Position numbers and translations under genes: made by a program. A stretch of DNA of 64,000 nt from assembly GCF_963678635.1 (NCBI RefSeq), contig NC_087069.1:39703076-39767075 (forward strand). The letters are read 5' to 3'. Every line of letters begins with the position of its first letter. Within the stretch, counting starts at the first letter, position 1. Of the stretch, positions 59,720-64,000 are shown one piece after another. The notes below the pieces were generated by a model. It was given only the letters and a program-made list of their open reading frames with translations. It ran no database searches and was not told where the DNA came from. This DNA comes from Symsagittifera roscoffensis (Eukaryota > Xenacoelomorpha > Acoela > Convolutidae).

Positions 59720-62700
59720 TTGTTCAAAAATTCGGATTCAGCCATCATGCTCAAGTTTCTCGCGAGAACGGAAAATAAGAGAAGAAAACAATCAGAATAT
59801 TCGATTTATAATCGCGGGAAAATTTTTAGAAAAAAAGTTTGTTAAATTGCTATTCGCCATTTTACGATAATAATCCAGCACGAGTAGATCCATCTTGTTA
59901 CCGATAGAGAATCAAGAGTTAAGGAAGACCGATAAAGAAGACGATCACTTGGTCTAGATTGAACCTTGAGTGGAAAGGAGGACACCTGAAGGTGCCCAAT
60001 GGTCCAGATAGAAATACTTGTTCTTGAGTTCAAACTTGTTTATTCAAAACTTCTTGAACCAGCCTTACTTAACTTGAATCAGTTCTAGAGCTGCTTTGCA
60101 ATTTATTTATTCATTTTTAGAGTTCGAGTCGGTATGTGAGCACCTAATATAAAATTCTTGAGTGTGTTTCATGTGATTATGTTGAGTTAAGAAGAGTTTT
60201 TATGTTGATCCATCTGAAATGGATCAAAGTTCCACTGTTCAAAAAACTAACGGTATATTTAACGTTCCGACCCTGTTTTTGATGGCGTTAGCTTGTTTTA
60301 GGTATTTCAAGACCTGGCCATGGCGGCGTTCGAATTTCTAGAGCGTGTGGGGGGTATTCTGGTAGTAGCGCTTAAGCTGGAACACGGTTTGTAGTCTCAT
60401 GTCGACAGTGAACCAAATTGGCTCCGACTGCATGAGGTAGAAAAACGCAAGAGATAGTGTACTTGACTATTGAGCCAAGGATCATAGGACCTATTTCTTT
60501 TAGCCTCATGTGTGACTGAAGTAGGCGACTGTTACAAAAAAACGTTCACGTAAAGATTATAAGTTTAACCAAGAAAAGTTGTGTGACTTACACTTGCTTA
60601 ATAATAATAATTATCATTTTGCAATTAAGTGATCATTTTTTTTCTTCAGTTTTTCGTATTGACGAATTTCTAGTACATGTCTTCTAGTAATTCTCAAACA
60701 AAGTTTGCCAACTTTTTTTGAGGCGTATATCAGCTCCATCTTCAAAAACTTCTCTAATTTTTTGATTCCTTTTTATCAGAGTTCTTCGCAGATACGTTTT
60801 TTGACTTGCTGCCGAGCAAAAAAAATTTTTTAGGACCTAAAAAACTTTGAGAATGCGTTCAAATTGTAAATTCAAACAAAGCTTTTTGCACATTTTGTAA
60901 CTCTTCAGCTTTTAAAAATCTAAACTATCTGACAAAACTATCAAAGATCAGAAAAATGACATACACATCATTAAATCAAATTTAAAAAATCAACCAGTCG
61001 TAACTTCACAAAAAGTACTGAAATTATGAAACAACTATAATGCAACAGTTTTAGTCATTTAGTACAAACTTCTGAGAATTTTCACTTTTTGTTTTTACGA
61101 TGTTTTTTGCTGCTAATTTTATGCTAACATGTACGTTATTTCAAAATTTTTTTGTTTTAGCCAAAAATTGCGGAAAAAAAAATCAATAGCCAAAGGATTT
61201 TGTTTTCTTTTATAAAAAGTTGATGTCCTAACAAATAAACTTTATACGTGTTACGTTTCTTCAATAAGAACACGAAACTCGACACGAGAAAAAAGAATAT
61301 ACAAATATAATTCTTTTACAATGAAAAAATTACGTTGAGTAATCTTTTTGTCATTCCTGTTCCGAGTACGCAAGCGGTGTTCGCAATCTGTAACATTCGA
61401 CCGGAATAACAAACCGCGAAAATAAAGCTAGGTTATGAAACGACTGGCTAGCTTCTAAAAAGAGCTTTACATGCTTTTAACCGTCTGTACCAAAGACAGT
61501 TCAAGATAAGGACCATTAACATCGCGTCGACAAAGTCGTTACAATCTAAGGCTATAGTAATTAATTAATTAAATCGTAATTAAAGAGAGGTCTTGTCGCG
61601 TTCTGGGAAGGAGAGTAAATCCTCCCGATACGCTTCCGAATTTTCAGGAATTTTCCTGTAACAAATGTAGCTGCACAACCGTTACAATTCGGAATGCTCT
61701 TCCAACAATAATTTCGATCGTAATTCCATTCTGTTACCGCTCGTATCGTAGGTCTCTACTTGCAAAAGTCTTTCTTCCAATTTTCGCGGTTTTCAGTGTT
61801 CACAAAAATTGAAGTTGTTACGTGAGAGCACGCCTAAATTGAAGTTTTTAAAACTATTTTGTCACTCCAAATTGATCTCTCTCAATTCGTTAAATTGCAC
61901 AATTAACACTGTTATTTCATCGAAACTGCCACTTTTCCCACTCGGCTGCTATCAGTAAATTTTCGATATTGTCATGCATTTTGACCGCCGTTCCGGAGTA
62001 GGTTGAATAAATTCAACTCAAATAAATGAACACTTCCGAAAGCTAAAAACTGTTAAAACTGATTTCTCAGTCGCTTCCCGAGAACCTTCTGGAAGGGTAG
62101 TAAAATCCTTCCACAACACCTCCAAATTCTCGGGAACTGCTCCAAAACGATTGTAGCTGCACAATCGTTACAATTCGGATAATCTCGGTTTTTTCAAATT
62201 TCTTCCGAATATTTCGTACGCTTATTCTTCACTGTCGAGAATCCTTGTTGTTGTTTTTCGCGAAATTTGGTGATATTGTTCTTCAGCGAAAATCGGTATT
62301 CTGTTTTTGCGCTTTTTAAGTAACAGCGAATTTTCAGTGTCTTGACGTGTCTTTAATTTCCAACGATTTGAAAAAACTTTTCGTCACCCTTCCAAATTGA
62401 CCCTTCCTAGTTCTTTTAATTTGCAAATTCAGCCTTCCTAGTTCGTTTAATTAAACAATTAACACCGTTATTTCTTCAAAACTACCAATTTATAACTCAG
62501 CTGCTGCCAATAAAAATTCGTTGTTCCCATGTTTTTTGGCCTGTCGTATTTTTGTTATAATTGTAAGTTTCAATTTTTTGCTCTTCCGCTTCAGCGGCAG
62601 TTTACCATAGTTACAAACAGACCCGGCATTAATCCTACTAAAGGTTATGGAGTCTACTACCATTACACGAGAAGGAGTTATAGGTCAGAATCTATGTCTT

Positions 62701-64000
62701 TCAAGGCTTCATCTAAAATAACTGCGAAAAGCTTATGTAAAAAGCAATAGCCTTACTTGACACCCATGATTGTCTTGAATTTTTCTCCGTACTCATGAGA
62801 AAATGAAGGAAAGTAATCTATTCAACATCTCTCAAAAATAAAGCTCTCCAGCATTTCTCAACATTCATGAGAGTCTCTTACAGTTTCTCAGAATTTAAGA
62901 TTTTTGTTTGTTTTTCTTGGTTTACACCACAGAAAACAAAAAATTTTCTGGAATATCTGACATTCGACCAAAAATGACCTGAAATGCATGTCATTTACGA
63001 CTTTTTATTTGGAACAGTTTGATGGCAAAAAATTGGCTGTTTTGAACAATTAATGGTGTTAATTGCGCAATTGAACGTATACGAAGGGGTAAATTTGGGT
63101 AAAATATGTCAAAGGAAGGATCTGGCCACTTGGTTTGGGGACATCACTGAAAAAGAGAAGAGCGAGGTGCAAATAGTGGCTGAAAGTTACGCGAGCACCA
63201 CCGTGAATCTAGCGACGGCGTTTGGATTCTTTCCGAGGAAGTTTAGTCAAAAGGAAGCCGATCAGGGGATGAAAAATCGGTTGTTGCGGAAGATGCTGGG
63301 AATGGTGCCTGGAGATCGAAGGGAGGACATGAGTGAGATCTGGGGGGAGAAGCTCTTGAATTTGGAAAAAAATCACTAGTGACTTTGAGAGGCAAAACAC
63401 GATCGGGAAGACGGCAAATAGTGCCCAAGCCGTGGATGAGAATGACATGACGCATGCAAAGATGTTGGAGTTTGAACCTTTGCTTGAAGCTTCAGGAGAG
63501 CGCAACCTCCACAGCCTCAACTTGAAGCACAGAGAATGCCCATATCATTGTCTGGCACAGACATTGTGGCACCAGGAACACTCAAACCTCTGCTTGATAT
63601 AGGATGTTGAGAAAACTTGGTCGATAGGACTAACCGATCATCAACAAAAAGTCACCCTCTTAGTAGTGAGCTCGATGCTGGCGCTGCGATGGATCAAAGA
63701 GAACGTAACAAAAGATCGGGAGTAGAAGCACCAACGATACATGACATTGACTATAGCCGGAGACCTGGGTTGTTTGAGACTGCGTTTAAAGTATTCGCTG
63801 TACCCATGGAAGTGAGGCACGTGTGGGGTCGCATACGATTCTTCTCATTGTTTCAAGGGACACTGACGTCCTGGCTGAACACGTTGACGAAAGATCACAT
63901 GAAGAAACATCAAAAGAAATATCGTCAGTTCCTGGCCGAGATTGGGCCGGAGGCATTCAAGAGGCCCTTACTCACACATCGCAATGCAAAAACCACGGGC
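59720..64000 (+). repeat. Large tandem block, unit 2, running off the window
   Basis: Offset 3,845 bp before and 3,723 bp after the indel. The unit 1 equivalent ends at 63442, but unit 2 continues with DNA matching 52120-52690 up to the window end, so it is the longer version. The inner LTR part ends TTCA at about 60548. Confidence 0.9.
63053..63379 (+). pseudogene. ORF3 C-terminal fragment in tandem unit 2
   Basis: Same as 59330-59656 with a few substitutions near its end (GEKLLNLEKNH against GEELLSLEKNH) and the same internal deletion, so both units descend from one deleted copy. Downstream to 64000 it keeps the sequence lost from unit 1, with MEVRHVWGRIRFFSLFQGTL near 63810. Confidence 0.5.

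Overview
This is a eukaryotic, almost certainly metazoan, nuclear window. It is AT-rich, has GT-AG introns of 0.1 to about 8.6 kb, and is full of retroelement debris. I found no prokaryotic gene organisation, rRNA, CRISPR or functional tRNA gene. The phylum cannot be fixed from the sequence; an invertebrate is the best guess.

Region 1 (36391 down to 640, minus strand) is one very long host gene, the 5' two thirds of a TOGARAM1/crescerin-type TOG-array protein. I could assemble 19 exons whose splice phases all agree, giving about 1226 codons. Exons 1-4 encode TOG1, exons 5-6 TOG2, exons 7-18 the low-complexity linker, and exon 19 the start of TOG3. The rest of the gene lies beyond base 1. The protein family binds microtubules and acts in cilia.

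The introns are packed with repeats. They hold two adjacent satellites (6.3-9.2 kb), the first inside a fresh 1,235-bp tandem duplication; a long foldback hairpin (11.5-11.9 kb); at least three kinds of tRNA-like SINE; identical 242-bp repeats either side of exon 9; a LINE tail; and a possible small nested OB-fold-like gene or relic (9.56-10.05 kb).

Region 2 (36.4-42.2 kb) is intergenic. It carries SINE copies, a short plus-strand RT fragment, and a 5'-truncated, frameshifted retroelement on the minus strand (41.43-40.04 kb) with an RT tail, a Cys/His finger and a conserved C-terminal domain.

Region 3 (42195-56703, plus strand) is a broken Ty3/gypsy LTR retrotransposon. In order it has a 5' LTR, a primer-binding site, a long leader with a 21-bp minisatellite, gag, protease, RT, RNase H, integrase, a tail region with a macro-domain-like protein (TARG1/OARD1-like), an unidentified ORF3, a polypurine tract and a 3' LTR. 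Protease and integrase have each lost a catalytic acid, and about 1 kb of ORF3-related DNA sits inside integrase.

Region 4 (about 55.86-64 kb) holds two near-identical tandem copies of a roughly 3.7-3.85 kb block made of LTR sequence, about 2.6 kb of unknown non-coding DNA and an ORF3 fragment. The second copy runs off the window end into the same sequence that interrupts the integrase.
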